Of a stretch of DNA of 64,000 bases, positions 15,934-24,811 are shown piece by piece. The stretch spans positions 1 to 64,000 of the forward strand of contig CAJTPO010000021.1 of assembly GCA_910578115.1 (NCBI GenBank). Direction: 5' to 3'. Each line of letters starts with the position of its first letter. Position 1 is the first letter of the stretch. The position numbers and the translations under genes are program-made. Below the pieces are notes generated by a model, which saw only the letters and a program-made list of their open reading frames with translations, did not search any database and was not told where the DNA came from. The stretch comes from an uncultured Lachnospiraceae bacterium. GTDB taxonomy: Bacteria; Bacillota; Clostridia; Lachnospirales; Lachnospiraceae.

Positions 15934-17382
15934 CTATAATTCTACTTTTCTGAGATAATAACCAAACTCACCCGCTCTGGCAGTTCCTCCCGGACACTCA
16001 AAAGCTTCAAAACCAAACATCAGGGCAACCATTTTCTCCCGCTCATAAAAGACGCCTGGTACACCAAGATAATAGTCCTGTTCCTTACCCAGAATCACAT
16101 AGCGGTAATTATAAAATCCATGCAGCAGAAAACTGTTATTCACCAGGTGTTGGTATTTTGACTGCAGAATAATAAAGTCTTTCGGCTCCAGCTTCACATA
16201 AACCCGTTCGTCACCGTAAGGGTGAATCTTCTCATAACTGTCCAGAATCTGTTCCCACTTGTCCTCTTTCAAACTGTAAGCCGTTGTACTCTCCTGCAAT
16301 AATCTTTGATCGACAACATTCCCCGTGACGTTTGAACGCTGCAGTTCTTCGGTTATGACGATCGTCTTTTGCTTATTACGCACCATACGGTCTGCTTTGT
16401 CCATATCCTGCACACCATTTGGATTCCCTGTATATACACTTTCTGCTCTGCTGCTTTCAACTTCACCTCCCTGTTTATCCACACTTTCTCTACGGAATCT
16501 GTTTTCCGAAAAACTCTGTATGCTCTGACTGCCATCATCATGATCCGGCCAGTCTGTGTATGTACTTCCTGAATCCTCTAAAGCCTGTTCCCTGCTTTTA
16601 TTCTGCATTACCGGTATGAACTGCACCGTATTATGCGGCTTACCCTGCTGCATATTCTGCTGCACGGATTCCTGCGCACTCCTCTGTGTATTCTGCTGCC
16701 GATTATACTGCATGGGTTCCTGTGCGCTGCTCTGTGCATTCTGCTGCTGATTATACTGCATGGGTTCCTGTGCGCTCCTCTGTGCATTCTGTGGCTGATT
16801 CTGCTGCTGGATTCCCTGTGCACTCCTCTGTGCATTCTGTGGCTGATTATACTGCTGGATTCCCTGTGCGCTCTTCTGTGCATTCTGCTGCTGATTATAC
16901 TGCTGGATTCCCTGTGCGCTACTCTGTGCATTCTGTGGCTGATTCTGCTGCACGGATTCCTGCAGGCTTTCTTGTATAGGTTGCTGCACGCGGGGAAACT
17001 CCTGCCGTTCTTCTTCCACAGTCAAATTTCTGCTGCCTCCCGTGCTTACCTTGGAGGCGTCTTCTATTGCATTTTTGCTTTTTCCTTCCAGGAAATATCC
17101 TCCCGGAAGCATGATCTGAACCTGCAGTCGCTGTGCCGGATCCATTATTTTGTCCGCCCAGCTTCCTTCTCCCTCCTGTACCGAAACGCCGTTAACCTCC
17201 TTCCACTCTACGCCGTTATAAATGCGGACAGGAAATCTCCCATTGATACTAAAAGGAATATTCCTCAGTTTTAAATCCAGCCGACTTTCCGTCTCCCTGT
17301 TCTCCACCTTCATAAATCCTGCATTGCCAATCCTGCTGCCATCTTTGTACAATCCTAAATATATGATTTCCTTCCGATACAT
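15934..17382 (-). CDS. DUF6128-like protein with a Gln/Asn-rich tandem-repeat linker
   Basis: 482 residues, no signal or membrane helix. N-terminal domain (about 1-105; YLGLYKDGSRIGNAGFMKVE...RVQVQIMLPGGYFLEG), a central low-complexity region of about 110 residues built from 13-15-residue units such as QQYNQQQNAQKSAQGI, a charged linker, and a C-terminal domain (about 375-482) with KIHPYGDERVYVKLEPKDFI and LGVPGVFYEREKMVALMFGF. The C-terminal part matches what I recall as DUF6128. Unit boundaries are repeated at DNA level (16608-16980), so copy number is likely to vary between strains. Function unknown. Confidence 0.65.
   Translation of the reverse strand: MYRKEIIYLGLYKDGSRIGNAGFMKVENRETESRLDLKLRNIPFSINGRFPVRIYNGVEWKEVNGVSVQEGEGSWADKIMDPAQRLQVQIMLPGGYFLEGKSKNAIEDASKVSTGGSRNLTVEEERQEFPRVQQPIQESLQESVQQNQPQNAQSSAQGIQQYNQQQNAQKSAQGIQQYNQPQNAQRSAQGIQQQNQPQNAQRSAQEPMQYNQQQNAQSSAQEPMQYNRQQNTQRSAQESVQQNMQQGKPHNTVQFIPVMQNKSREQALEDSGSTYTDWPDHDDGSQSIQSFSENRFRRESVDKQGGEVESSRAESVYTGNPNGVQDMDKADRMVRNKQKTIVITEELQRSNVTGNVVDQRLLQESTTAYSLKEDKWEQILDSYEKIHPYGDERVYVKLEPKDFIILQSKYQHLVNNSFLLHGFYNYRYVILGKEQDYYLGVPGVFYEREKMVALMFGFEAFECPGGTARAGEFGYYLRKVEL
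16608..16980 (-). repeat. In-frame minisatellite encoding Gln/Asn-rich units
   Basis: Repeating blocks of about 45 bp read on the minus strand as variants of AQxSAQxxxQxNQPQN. Homogeneous but shuffled units point to recent expansion by slippage or recombination. Confidence 0.7.
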
Positions 17383-17462
17383 ATCCTCCCTCTCACTCCC
17401 ATGTCAGATTTTATTTATAATTTCTCAAAGGTTCATCCTGTTACCTATATATGCTCCTCAAA

Positions 17463-17497
17463 CAAAAAAAATGCCGGATAGATATTCTATCCGGCAC
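17463..17497 (-). terminator. Terminator after the PucR-type regulator
   Basis: On the minus strand GCCGGATAGA-ATA-TCTATCCGGC is followed by ATTTTTTTTG, 14 bp beyond the stop codon. Confidence 0.92.
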
Positions 17498-17510
17498 AAA
17501 TATATTAAGA

Positions 17511-18611
17511 TCAATAATCCAACGAATCCAGATACTTCATATAACTTACAACCATCAGGGCGATCTTGAAGGTCAATGCGTCTTCGAAGGTACGAATATC
17601 CAGGCCTGTACTCATTTCCAGCTTTTCAATCCTGTACACAAGCGTGTTCCGATGTACGAAAAGCTGTCTGGAAGTCTCGGATACATTCAGATTATTCTCA
17701 AAAAACTTATTAATCGTTGTCAGGGTCTCATCATCCAGCTCACTGGGTACATTGGAACCAAAAATCTCATCGATAAAGATACGGCACAGATTGATCGGCA
17801 GCTGATAGATAAGACGACCGATTCCCAGCGTATTGTAAGCGCTCACTTTCTTCTCCGCATAGAAGATCTTTCCGACATCCAGCGCCATCTTCGCTTCCTT
17901 ATATGACTTGGAGACTTCCTTCAATTCTCCTACAATCGTACCATAAGCTACACGTACGTTCATCATCGCTTCCATGTTCATCATATCCACGATGGTACTT
18001 GCCACCTGCTCCAGTCTCGTATAATCATCTTCCGGCAGCAGTTCCTTGATCAGAATAACATTGCTTTCATCCACGGCTGTAATATAATCTCCAACCTGTG
18101 TCGAAAACATACCGTTCAGCAATTCCGTTGCTGTAAAATCCTTTTCCTTCTCTTTCTCTTTATCCGTTTCAACCAGGAATACGGCTCTCGGCACGGCTGC
18201 TTCTATGTGCAGCTTCTTTGCTCTGTTATAAATGTCTACCAGAAGCATATTGTCCAACAACAAATTCTGGAAGAAATTATTACGGTCATATCTCTCCTTA
18301 TAGGCAATAATCAGATGCTGAAGCTGACTGACCGCGATTCTCCCCAGCATATAGGCTTCTTCACTGGTCCCTCTGGCATCCAAAATGAAAAGCACCTCAT
18401 CCTCGTCCAATACTTTCAGCAAATGATGCATACCGATCACCTGGCTGTCCGCCGGCGACTGCACAAACCCTTCAATCAGCGCTGACGTTATTTCTTCGGC
18501 ATCAAAGGTGGATGCGACCACTTTACCTTCCAAATCCCATACGCACAAATCAACCTTGGATATCGCCCTAAGTTCTTCAATACTACTCCTAATCACCTGA
18601 CTGGAAATCAT
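17511..18611 (-). CDS. PucR/CdaR-family transcriptional regulator
   Basis: 366 residues. N-terminal sensing region (about 1-130: CVWDLEGKVVASTF, VLFILDARGTSEEAYMLGRIAVSQL), a central GGDEF-derived region, and a C-terminal PucR-type helix-turn-helix (about 305-360: FFENNLNVSETSRQLFVHRN, LVYRIEKLEMSTGLDIR). Proteins of this type in Firmicutes often regulate carbohydrate use. It is immediately downstream of the orphan sugar-ABC ATPase gene on the same strand, separated by a terminator; a link between them is possible but not shown. Confidence 0.85.
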   Translation of the reverse strand: MISSQVIRSSIEELRAISKVDLCVWDLEGKVVASTFDAEEITSALIEGFVQSPADSQVIGMHHLLKVLDEDEVLFILDARGTSEEAYMLGRIAVSQLQHLIIAYKERYDRNNFFQNLLLDNMLLVDIYNRAKKLHIEAAVPRAVFLVETDKEKEKEKDFTATELLNGMFSTQVGDYITAVDESNVILIKELLPEDDYTRLEQVASTIVDMMNMEAMMNVRVAYGTIVGELKEVSKSYKEAKMALDVGKIFYAEKKVSAYNTLGIGRLIYQLPINLCRIFIDEIFGSNVPSELDDETLTTINKFFENNLNVSETSRQLFVHRNTLVYRIEKLEMSTGLDIRTFEDALTFKIALMVVSYMKYLDSLDY

Positions 18612-18757
18612 TCCGCAACCTCTCTTCCTATCTATTTTTGATACCCATATTCATTATAACACATCCGCCACATAATTGACCATAGAGCAAAACAGGCAAT
18701 ACTCGTTTGTATGACTCGCTTCGCAAACTCGAATAAGCAAAACGATTTCCCGCGAAA

Positions 18758-18787
18758 CAAATAAGGGAGATGCCTGCGCATCCCCCT
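18758..18787 (-). terminator. Terminator after the sugar ABC ATPase gene
   Basis: On the minus strand GGGGATGCGCAGGCATCTCCC forms an 8-bp stem, followed by TTATTTGTTT, starting 15 bp after the stop codon. Confidence 0.8.
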
Positions 18788-18800
18788 CATGTTCATTCTA

Positions 18801-19910
18801 TTAGTTCGTGATTGTCTGCTCTGTCTCTTTGTCAAATACGTGAATCTTCTCAACGTCGAAAGCAAATTTAACAGTATCACCAGGTCTTGCCGTTGTACGG
18901 GAATCTACTCTTGCTGTGATCGGGAACTCAGCCAGATCAAAATACAAGTAAACTTCTGCACCAAGCAGCTCGTATACCTTAATGGTAGACTCGAATACAC
19001 AAGGAGCGGATGAAACAAATGCCTCGGAATCATATACATCCTCAGGACGGATACCGAATGTAACAGTCTTGCCATTGTAATTGCCAGCGATCAGCTTCTT
19101 GGACTTAGCAGCCGGTAACGGAATGCTCTTGCCAGCGATCTTAAGGCTTGCAACATCACCCTTAACTTCAACAACTGCATCCATGAAATTCATCTGAGGT
19201 GATCCCATGAATCCTGCTACGAACAGGTTCTGAGGCTTCTGATACAGATTCTGAGGTGTATCTACCTGCTGAACAACACCATCCTTCATAACTACGATTC
19301 TTGTACCAAGCGTCATAGCCTCTGTCTGGTCATGTGTTACGTAGATGATCGTTGTGCCCAGTCTCTGGTGCAGTTTGGAGATCTCAACACGCATCTGTAC
19401 ACGCAGCTTAGCATCCAGGTTGGAAAGCGGCTCATCCATAAGGAATACCTTAGGATTACGAACAATAGCACGACCCATAGCAACACGCTGTCTCTGACCA
19501 CCGGACAAAGCCTTCGGTTTACGATCCAACAGAGCTGTCAGGTCAAGAATCTTAGCTGCTTCTTTAACCATCTTATCGATTTCATCCTTCGGAACTTTTC
19601 TTAACTTAAGTCCGAATGCCATGTTATCATATACTGACATATGAGGATACAGAGCATAGTTCTGGAATACCATCGCGATATCTCTGTCCTTAGGCTCTAC
19701 GTCATTAACAACTCTGTCACCGATCTTCAGCTCACCGGAAGAGATATCTTCCAGACCTGCGATCATACGAAGTGTTGTAGATTTACCACAACCTGAAGGT
19801 CCTACGAAAATGATAAATTCCTGATCTGCGATTTCAAGATTGAAATCTTTTACTGCCTCAAAGCCGTTCGGATATACTTTGCAGACATTCTTTAAAGATA
19901 AACTTGCCAT
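18801..19910 (-). CDS. MsmX/UgpC-type ABC transporter ATP-binding protein (shared sugar importer ATPase)
   Basis: 369 residues from the ATG at 19910 (AGGAGG site). Walker A GPSGCGKST, Q-loop VFQNYALYPHMSV, signature LSGGQRQRVAMGRAI, Walker B VFLMDEPLSNLDAKLR, switch His in IYVTHDQTEAMTL, and a C-terminal TOBE/regulatory region from about 240. This is the MalK/MsmX class that energises CUT1 importers. No permease or binding protein lies beside it, so it probably serves several importers encoded elsewhere, including the LplB/LplC-type permeases at 50-52 kb, which lack their own ATPase. A palindromic operator overlaps its start region. Confidence 0.93.
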   Translation of the reverse strand: MASLSLKNVCKVYPNGFEAVKDFNLEIADQEFIIFVGPSGCGKSTTLRMIAGLEDISSGELKIGDRVVNDVEPKDRDIAMVFQNYALYPHMSVYDNMAFGLKLRKVPKDEIDKMVKEAAKILDLTALLDRKPKALSGGQRQRVAMGRAIVRNPKVFLMDEPLSNLDAKLRVQMRVEISKLHQRLGTTIIYVTHDQTEAMTLGTRIVVMKDGVVQQVDTPQNLYQKPQNLFVAGFMGSPQMNFMDAVVEVKGDVASLKIAGKSIPLPAAKSKKLIAGNYNGKTVTFGIRPEDVYDSEAFVSSAPCVFESTIKVYELLGAEVYLYFDLAEFPITARVDSRTTARPGDTVKFAFDVEKIHVFDKETEQTITN

Positions 19911-19953
19911 GATTGCCTCCTGTTTTATAAATGTTTTTAGTATCGCACTACCT

Positions 19954-19984
19954 GTCAACCTCGGTTGACTCTGAAAATAGTATA
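19954..19984 (-). promoter_or_regulatory. Promoter -10 and overlapping palindromic operator of the sugar ATPase gene
   Basis: Minus-strand TATACT at 19984-19979. Immediately downstream, around the expected start, lies the perfect palindrome GTCAACC-TC-GGTTGAC (19954-19969). This position suits repressor blocking. The regulator is not identified. Confidence 0.55.
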
Positions 19985-20179
19985 GCTGACTTTATTTAAC
20001 TTTGCTATGCCACTATTTCACAAAGATTTTATTTTACATTGTAGAATTTGCTTACTTTATGCAGGCCATTCCATACTACCAGACAACTTGCCCAAGAACG
20101 GTCATCTTTCTTATACAAATTTTACAAAAATAAATTTACGTATTGACATGTGCGGGAAAGAACTCCAAGATCTGGTTTT

Positions 20180-22744
20180 CTAAACTACTTTGTAGCCGGC
20201 CGCCGTTACTGCGTCGATCAACGCCTTATCTTCCGTGCCTGACTCCACGGTTACCGTGGCCTTGTTCTCCTCAAGGCTGACCTCCACCTGCATTACACCG
20301 GCAACTTCCTCCAGCGCTTTGTGCACATGCGCCTGACAATGTGCGCACATCATCCCCTCAATATTGAGTGTTTTTACAATTTTTTCTGCCATTTTCTCTT
20401 CCTCCTTATACTCTTCTATCTCCGTAAAGCCGGCGATAAATTCCGGCATCGGAATCTCTTTCTTCCCTCTGTCACGTCTGTCCGTTCCCATATTAAAAAG
20501 ATTCAGCCGCAGGGCATTCGTTACCACGCAGAAACTGGAAAGACTCATTGCCGCCGCTGCAAACATTGGATTCAGGCTCAGTCCAAAGATCGGCACCAGG
20601 ATTCCGGCCGCCAGCGGAATACCGATACAATTATAGAAAAAGGCCCAGAACAGATTCTCATGAATATTCTTAAGTACCTGTCTGGAGAGCCGAATCGCCG
20701 CGGCCACGTCTGTAGGATTCGATTTCATCAGTACCACATCAGCCGCCTCCAACGCAACATCAGCTCCTGCACCGATCGCAATTCCGACATCGGCTCTTGT
20801 AAGCGCCAGCGCATCATTAATGCCGTCTCCCACCATGGCTGTCCTGCCATACTTTGACAGGTTCCTGATCACCGCCTCCTTATCTCCGGGAAGCACATCC
20901 GACACCACTGCGTCCAGTCCAACCTGTCTTCCGATGGCGCGTGCAGTTCTCCTGTTATCACCGGTCAGCATAACTACCTGTATCCCCATATGCCGAAGCT
21001 CTCTGACAGCCTGTGCGCTGTCCTGCTTTACCACATCGGCTACTGCGATCATCCCCAGCATCCTGTCTCCGGCCGAGAAATAAAGCGGTGTCCTGCCTTC
21101 CTCCGCCATTCTTTCTCCCGTTTCACGCATCGAGGCGGTCAGCATTTTACGTTCCTCAAACATTGCCCCGCTGCCGCCGGCCGCCAGCTCCCCTGCCACC
21201 ATGCCTTCCACGCCCCAGCCTGGCAGCGCACGGAAATTTCCTGCCGGCTGCACCGACAATCCCCTTTCCGCAGAATACTCACAGACCGCTTTCGCCAATG
21301 GATGCTCACTCATACTCTCCAAAGCTGCCGCAATACTCAAAAGCTCCTCTTCCGATATCCCTTCGGCAGGATACAGTCCCGTAACCTTCGGCTTCCCCTC
21401 CGTTACCGTTCCGGTCTTATCCAGCACCACGAAATCCGTCCTGCCCGCCTGTTCCAACGCCTCCGCATTCTTAAACAGGATTCCCTTCCTCGCCCCCATG
21501 CCGTTACCTACCATGATCGCCACCGGCGTGGCAAGCCCTAAAGAGCAGGGACAGCTGATCACCAGCACACTGATCGCATACGACAACGCTTTGCCGGCCT
21601 CAGCTCCCATCAGCAGCCATATAGCGCCCGTTATCAGTGCCAATACAATGACTACCGGAACAAAAACGCCCGATACTTTATCCGCAATCTGTGCGATCGG
21701 CGCCTTGGTCGCCACCGCATTCTCCACCATATCAATAATCTGCTGCAGCGTGGTATCTCCGCCCACACGCGTCGCCCGGCAGGTCAGCGCACCGTTCTGA
21801 TTGATGGTGGCCGCACTGACACGATCTCCCGGCTGTTTATCCACCGGAATGCTCTCGCCGGTCAGGGCCGATTCATCTACCGCACTCTCACCCTCCAGCA
21901 CTTCGCCGTCCACCGGAATACTCTCGCCCGGTTTCACCAGGAAAAGCTCTCCTGCCAGAACCTCCTGCGCAGGCACCGTTATCTCCTCTCCATTCCGGAT
22001 CACGCGCGCCGTCTTGGGAGCCAGATCCATCAGGCTCCTGATCGCGTTGGTCGTCTTTCCCTTGCTGTACGCCTCCAACATCTTACCGACTGTGATCAGT
22101 GTAAGGATCATGGCCGCAGACTCGAAATACATATCGTGCAGACAATGTTCTGCCTGCTCCACGTTACCTGCTCCAATGGCCGCACCCATTCGAAACATAA
22201 CAGCTGTACTGTATACAAAGGCCGCACCGCTTCCCAATGCCACAAGCGTATCCATATTGGGAGCCCGATGCAAAAGACTCTGCACCCCGCTGATAAAGAA
22301 GCGCTGATTGATCACCATCACAAGCCCGGTCAATAACAGCTGATATAATGCGATCGCCCACGGATCCGAGGCAAATGCCTCCGGCAGATACCAGCCCCAC
22401 ATAAGAGCACCCATGGATACATACATAAGCGGTATGAGAAGACATACTGACGCGATCAGTCTGCGCCGTATCTTCGGCGTTTCTCTGTCCTCTAAAACGC
22501 TCTCCCTCCCTTCTGTTCCGGATCTCTCCATATTTCCGGGCACGCTTGCACCATATCCCGCCGATTCCACTGCCGCGCAGATTGCCTGCGGCGTGGCGGG
22601 CGCTTCATATGACACAGTCATATTATTCATCAAAAGACTCACACTGACGCTGCTTACTCCGTCCACACCGGCCGCCGCTTTCTCCACATGCGCGCTGCAG
22701 GCAGCACAGGTCATGCCTGTTATCTGAAATTTCTCGTTTTTCAT
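20180..22744 (-). CDS. copA: Copper-translocating P1B-type ATPase with HMA domains at both ends
   Basis: 854 residues. N-terminal metal-binding domain GMTCAACS (C13, C16), membrane helices with the P1B motif SCPCSLG, phosphorylation site DKTGTVTEG, hinge MLTGDNRRTA and MVGDGINDALAL. After a short linker, a second HMA domain (about 785-854, IEGMMCAHC) ends the protein, as if a CopZ chaperone were fused. It exports Cu(I) across the membrane. A GGAG precedes the ATG. It lies 21 bp downstream of csoR in one operon under the CsoR operator at 23225. Confidence 0.93.
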   Translation of the reverse strand: MKNEKFQITGMTCAACSAHVEKAAAGVDGVSSVSVSLLMNNMTVSYEAPATPQAICAAVESAGYGASVPGNMERSGTEGRESVLEDRETPKIRRRLIASVCLLIPLMYVSMGALMWGWYLPEAFASDPWAIALYQLLLTGLVMVINQRFFISGVQSLLHRAPNMDTLVALGSGAAFVYSTAVMFRMGAAIGAGNVEQAEHCLHDMYFESAAMILTLITVGKMLEAYSKGKTTNAIRSLMDLAPKTARVIRNGEEITVPAQEVLAGELFLVKPGESIPVDGEVLEGESAVDESALTGESIPVDKQPGDRVSAATINQNGALTCRATRVGGDTTLQQIIDMVENAVATKAPIAQIADKVSGVFVPVVIVLALITGAIWLLMGAEAGKALSYAISVLVISCPCSLGLATPVAIMVGNGMGARKGILFKNAEALEQAGRTDFVVLDKTGTVTEGKPKVTGLYPAEGISEEELLSIAAALESMSEHPLAKAVCEYSAERGLSVQPAGNFRALPGWGVEGMVAGELAAGGSGAMFEERKMLTASMRETGERMAEEGRTPLYFSAGDRMLGMIAVADVVKQDSAQAVRELRHMGIQVVMLTGDNRRTARAIGRQVGLDAVVSDVLPGDKEAVIRNLSKYGRTAMVGDGINDALALTRADVGIAIGAGADVALEAADVVLMKSNPTDVAAAIRLSRQVLKNIHENLFWAFFYNCIGIPLAAGILVPIFGLSLNPMFAAAAMSLSSFCVVTNALRLNLFNMGTDRRDRGKKEIPMPEFIAGFTEIEEYKEEEKMAEKIVKTLNIEGMMCAHCQAHVHKALEEVAGVMQVEVSLEENKATVTVESGTEDKALIDAVTAAGYKVV

Positions 22745-22765
22745 TCTGCTCCATTCCTTTCTGCT

Positions 22766-23143
22766 CTATTTTAACTTCTTGATCAAATCTATCGCTTCCT
22801 CCATGATCGCCTCATTCCCCTTCTTCACTTCTTCCACGACGCAGGTCTGCATGTGTTCCTGCAGAATAATATATCCAAGACTCTGCAGGGCACTCTCCAC
22901 CGCTCCGATCTGAATCAGAATATCTCCACAGTATCTGTTCTCACCGATCATGTTTCTGATGCCGTTAAGCTGTCCGATAATACGGTTGATCCGATTCTGC
23001 AGCTGCTTCTGCGCCAATGCGTCGCGGGGAACAAGCTTATAATGACCGCATGTATCCGGATTCTGCGCGTGTTCATCACAACATACCTCCTGTGCATCCT
23101 CCGTATTCTCTATCATCTCTGTAGGTTTCGTATTCTCTGCCAT
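22766..23143 (-). CDS. csoR: CsoR-family copper-sensing repressor with a Cys/His-rich N-terminal tail
   Basis: 125 residues from the ATG at 23143, which has GGAGG at 8 nt; the upstream ATG at 23161 has its AGGAG too close. All-helical CsoR core with Cu(I) ligands C72, H97 and C101 (RYC...EHMQTC). Cu binding releases it from DNA, derepressing copA. Unusual is a 40-residue N-terminal extension carrying C21, C22, H25, C32 and H34, which could form a second metal site. Its operator lies within its own promoter. Confidence 0.92.
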   Translation of the reverse strand: MAENTKPTEMIENTEDAQEVCCDEHAQNPDTCGHYKLVPRDALAQKQLQNRINRIIGQLNGIRNMIGENRYCGDILIQIGAVESALQSLGYIILQEHMQTCVVEEVKKGNEAIMEEAIDLIKKLK

Positions 23144-23218
23144 CTGCGCATCCTCCTCCATCTCCTGTTAACTGCCTGCAAAAAACATTCTAATAATTAT
23201 ATTTTGTACTTTTTATTA

Positions 23219-23248
23219 TATATTATACCCCTATAGGGTATATGTCAA
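23219..23248 (-). promoter_or_regulatory. csoR-copA promoter with CsoR operator between -35 and -10
   Basis: Minus-strand TTGACA (23248-23243), then the palindrome ATACCC-CTATA-GGGTAT (23225-23241), then TAATAT (17-bp spacing) or TATAAT (15-bp spacing). The G/C-tract palindrome matches known CsoR operators. Its position means bound repressor would occlude polymerase. Confidence 0.82.
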
Positions 23249-23270
23249 TGAAAATTTATTACATGAAATA

Positions 23271-23293
23271 AGACGGCCAAATATCCGCCGTCT
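23271..23293 (-). terminator. Terminator after the GGDEF gene
   Basis: AGACGGC and GCCGTCT form a 7-bp stem with a 9-nt loop; on the minus strand TATTTC follows. It separates the diguanylate cyclase gene from the csoR promoter. Confidence 0.65.
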
Positions 23294-23317
23294 CAATTCA
23301 CATCCAATATAACGTTC

Positions 23318-24811
23318 TTAATCTACAGTTTCTTCTTCCTCTGTCGCTCCCCACTTATCGTCATAAAATGCCAACTGATTCTTGCCCCGCCTTTTTGCCT
23401 TATACAATCCCTGATCAGCTGCCTTATACAACGTCTCAAAGTCAACACCCTCATGCGGAAAAACTGCCACACCAATACTGGCATGAACCGCATACTTTAC
23501 TTCTTCGCCCACATGGAAACTGCGGAAGAAATCTTCCACCTTGCCGGCCTCTTTGCGAATAACCTCAGGAGTAGAAACAGCCTTTAAGAAAATCATAAAT
23601 TCATCTCCTCCTACACGTCCAATAATATCCGACGCACGGAAAATCGAGCTGATCTCCTCTCCCAGCGTACTGAGCACTTCATCACCGAAGGCATGCCCCA
23701 ACGTGTCATTGACTGTCTTGAAATTATCCACATCCAGAAGAAACATCATACATTGCGTCTTCGGATTCTGTGCCATATAATTCTTAATCTTACGCTCTGT
23801 TGCCAGTTTATTATTCAATCCTGTCAGCAGGTCCGTATCGGCTTTATTCTCCAGTTCCTTCTTCTGCTGGTTGTCACGTATCCTGCCGATGATATCTATT
23901 ACCATAGTAAAACAGCTGAAAACAAGGAATACCACGATTAGAGAAATAAGCATCCCTTTCGTATTCTTCCACTGTGCTCCTATCAGTTTCTCCACATGGC
24001 TCTGCGGAATCCCCAGTATGATCCCCCACTGATTCTTATCAAGCGGAGCATAATACAAGATACGGCTCTCCCCGTCCATCCTCACACTGCCTGTTCCCTG
24101 TCTGCCTCCGGTTACAGCACCACGGATGCCCCCGGCTTCTTCCGAATCTGCACTCTGAACAGCCTCCAGCAGATTCCCGCCGCTCAGCAATCTGCTTTCG
24201 CTGCCGGAAGACGATAAGACCCTGCCCTCAGAATCTACCAATGCCAGAAAAGCGCCCGCCGCCAGATCCGCCTCAGAAAGCAGACTGTCGAACTTCTCAA
24301 CAGGGTAATAGAGCACCATAAAACTTCCCGCCCCCCTGTCAACACGCTCCGCCACCAGGATTGATCTCTGCGCCTCATCATCGTCACGCTTTATGTACAG
24401 AAAAGAACTTTCAGAGAAACGGAGTTCTTCAAAATATGGTTCAGTCCCGATGGAAACCTTGTTGCCCGCCTCATCGATACCATTCCCCTCACTGTCACAA
24501 AACACCACTCCGGAAGCCTCTGCACAGTCAGCAACGATCCTGATCAGTTCAACAACCTGCTTATCGTCAAAAGTCTGATCCTGTTCCAGCACAGCACATA
24601 CGGAACCCACTGCCCTGCTGACAGTTTCCAGTTCATTGGCCAGTTCCTTCGCATATCTTCCAGCTGAGTGAAGCATATCCTCAGAGACCGCTTCTTTCGC
24701 ATCCTCATTAGTTCTAACCGAGAAATTAAACAATATAATCAATACTACGATCATCGGAACAGCAAACAGAACAATCCACTGTAATACTGAAGACTTATTC
24801 TTCTTCTCCAT
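23318..24811 (-). CDS. Membrane-bound diguanylate cyclase with extracytoplasmic Cache-type sensor
   Basis: 497 residues from the ATG at 24811 (GAGG at about 7 nt); a GTG 21 bp upstream is also in frame. One helix at about 12-32, an extracellular region of about 240 residues with Cache-like features (PYFEELRFSESSFLYIKRDD...LVDSEGRVLSSS), a second helix (about 285-310), then a GGDEF domain with intact GRVGGDEFMIFLK signature. It makes c-di-GMP in response to an external ligand. The start overlaps the end of the DUF624 gene by 17 bp, indicating coupling. Confidence 0.92.
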   Translation of the reverse strand: MEKKNKSSVLQWIVLFAVPMIVVLIILFNFSVRTNEDAKEAVSEDMLHSAGRYAKELANELETVSRAVGSVCAVLEQDQTFDDKQVVELIRIVADCAEASGVVFCDSEGNGIDEAGNKVSIGTEPYFEELRFSESSFLYIKRDDDEAQRSILVAERVDRGAGSFMVLYYPVEKFDSLLSEADLAAGAFLALVDSEGRVLSSSGSESRLLSGGNLLEAVQSADSEEAGGIRGAVTGGRQGTGSVRMDGESRILYYAPLDKNQWGIILGIPQSHVEKLIGAQWKNTKGMLISLIVVFLVFSCFTMVIDIIGRIRDNQQKKELENKADTDLLTGLNNKLATERKIKNYMAQNPKTQCMMFLLDVDNFKTVNDTLGHAFGDEVLSTLGEEISSIFRASDIIGRVGGDEFMIFLKAVSTPEVIRKEAGKVEDFFRSFHVGEEVKYAVHASIGVAVFPHEGVDFETLYKAADQGLYKAKRRGKNQLAFYDDKWGATEEEETVD

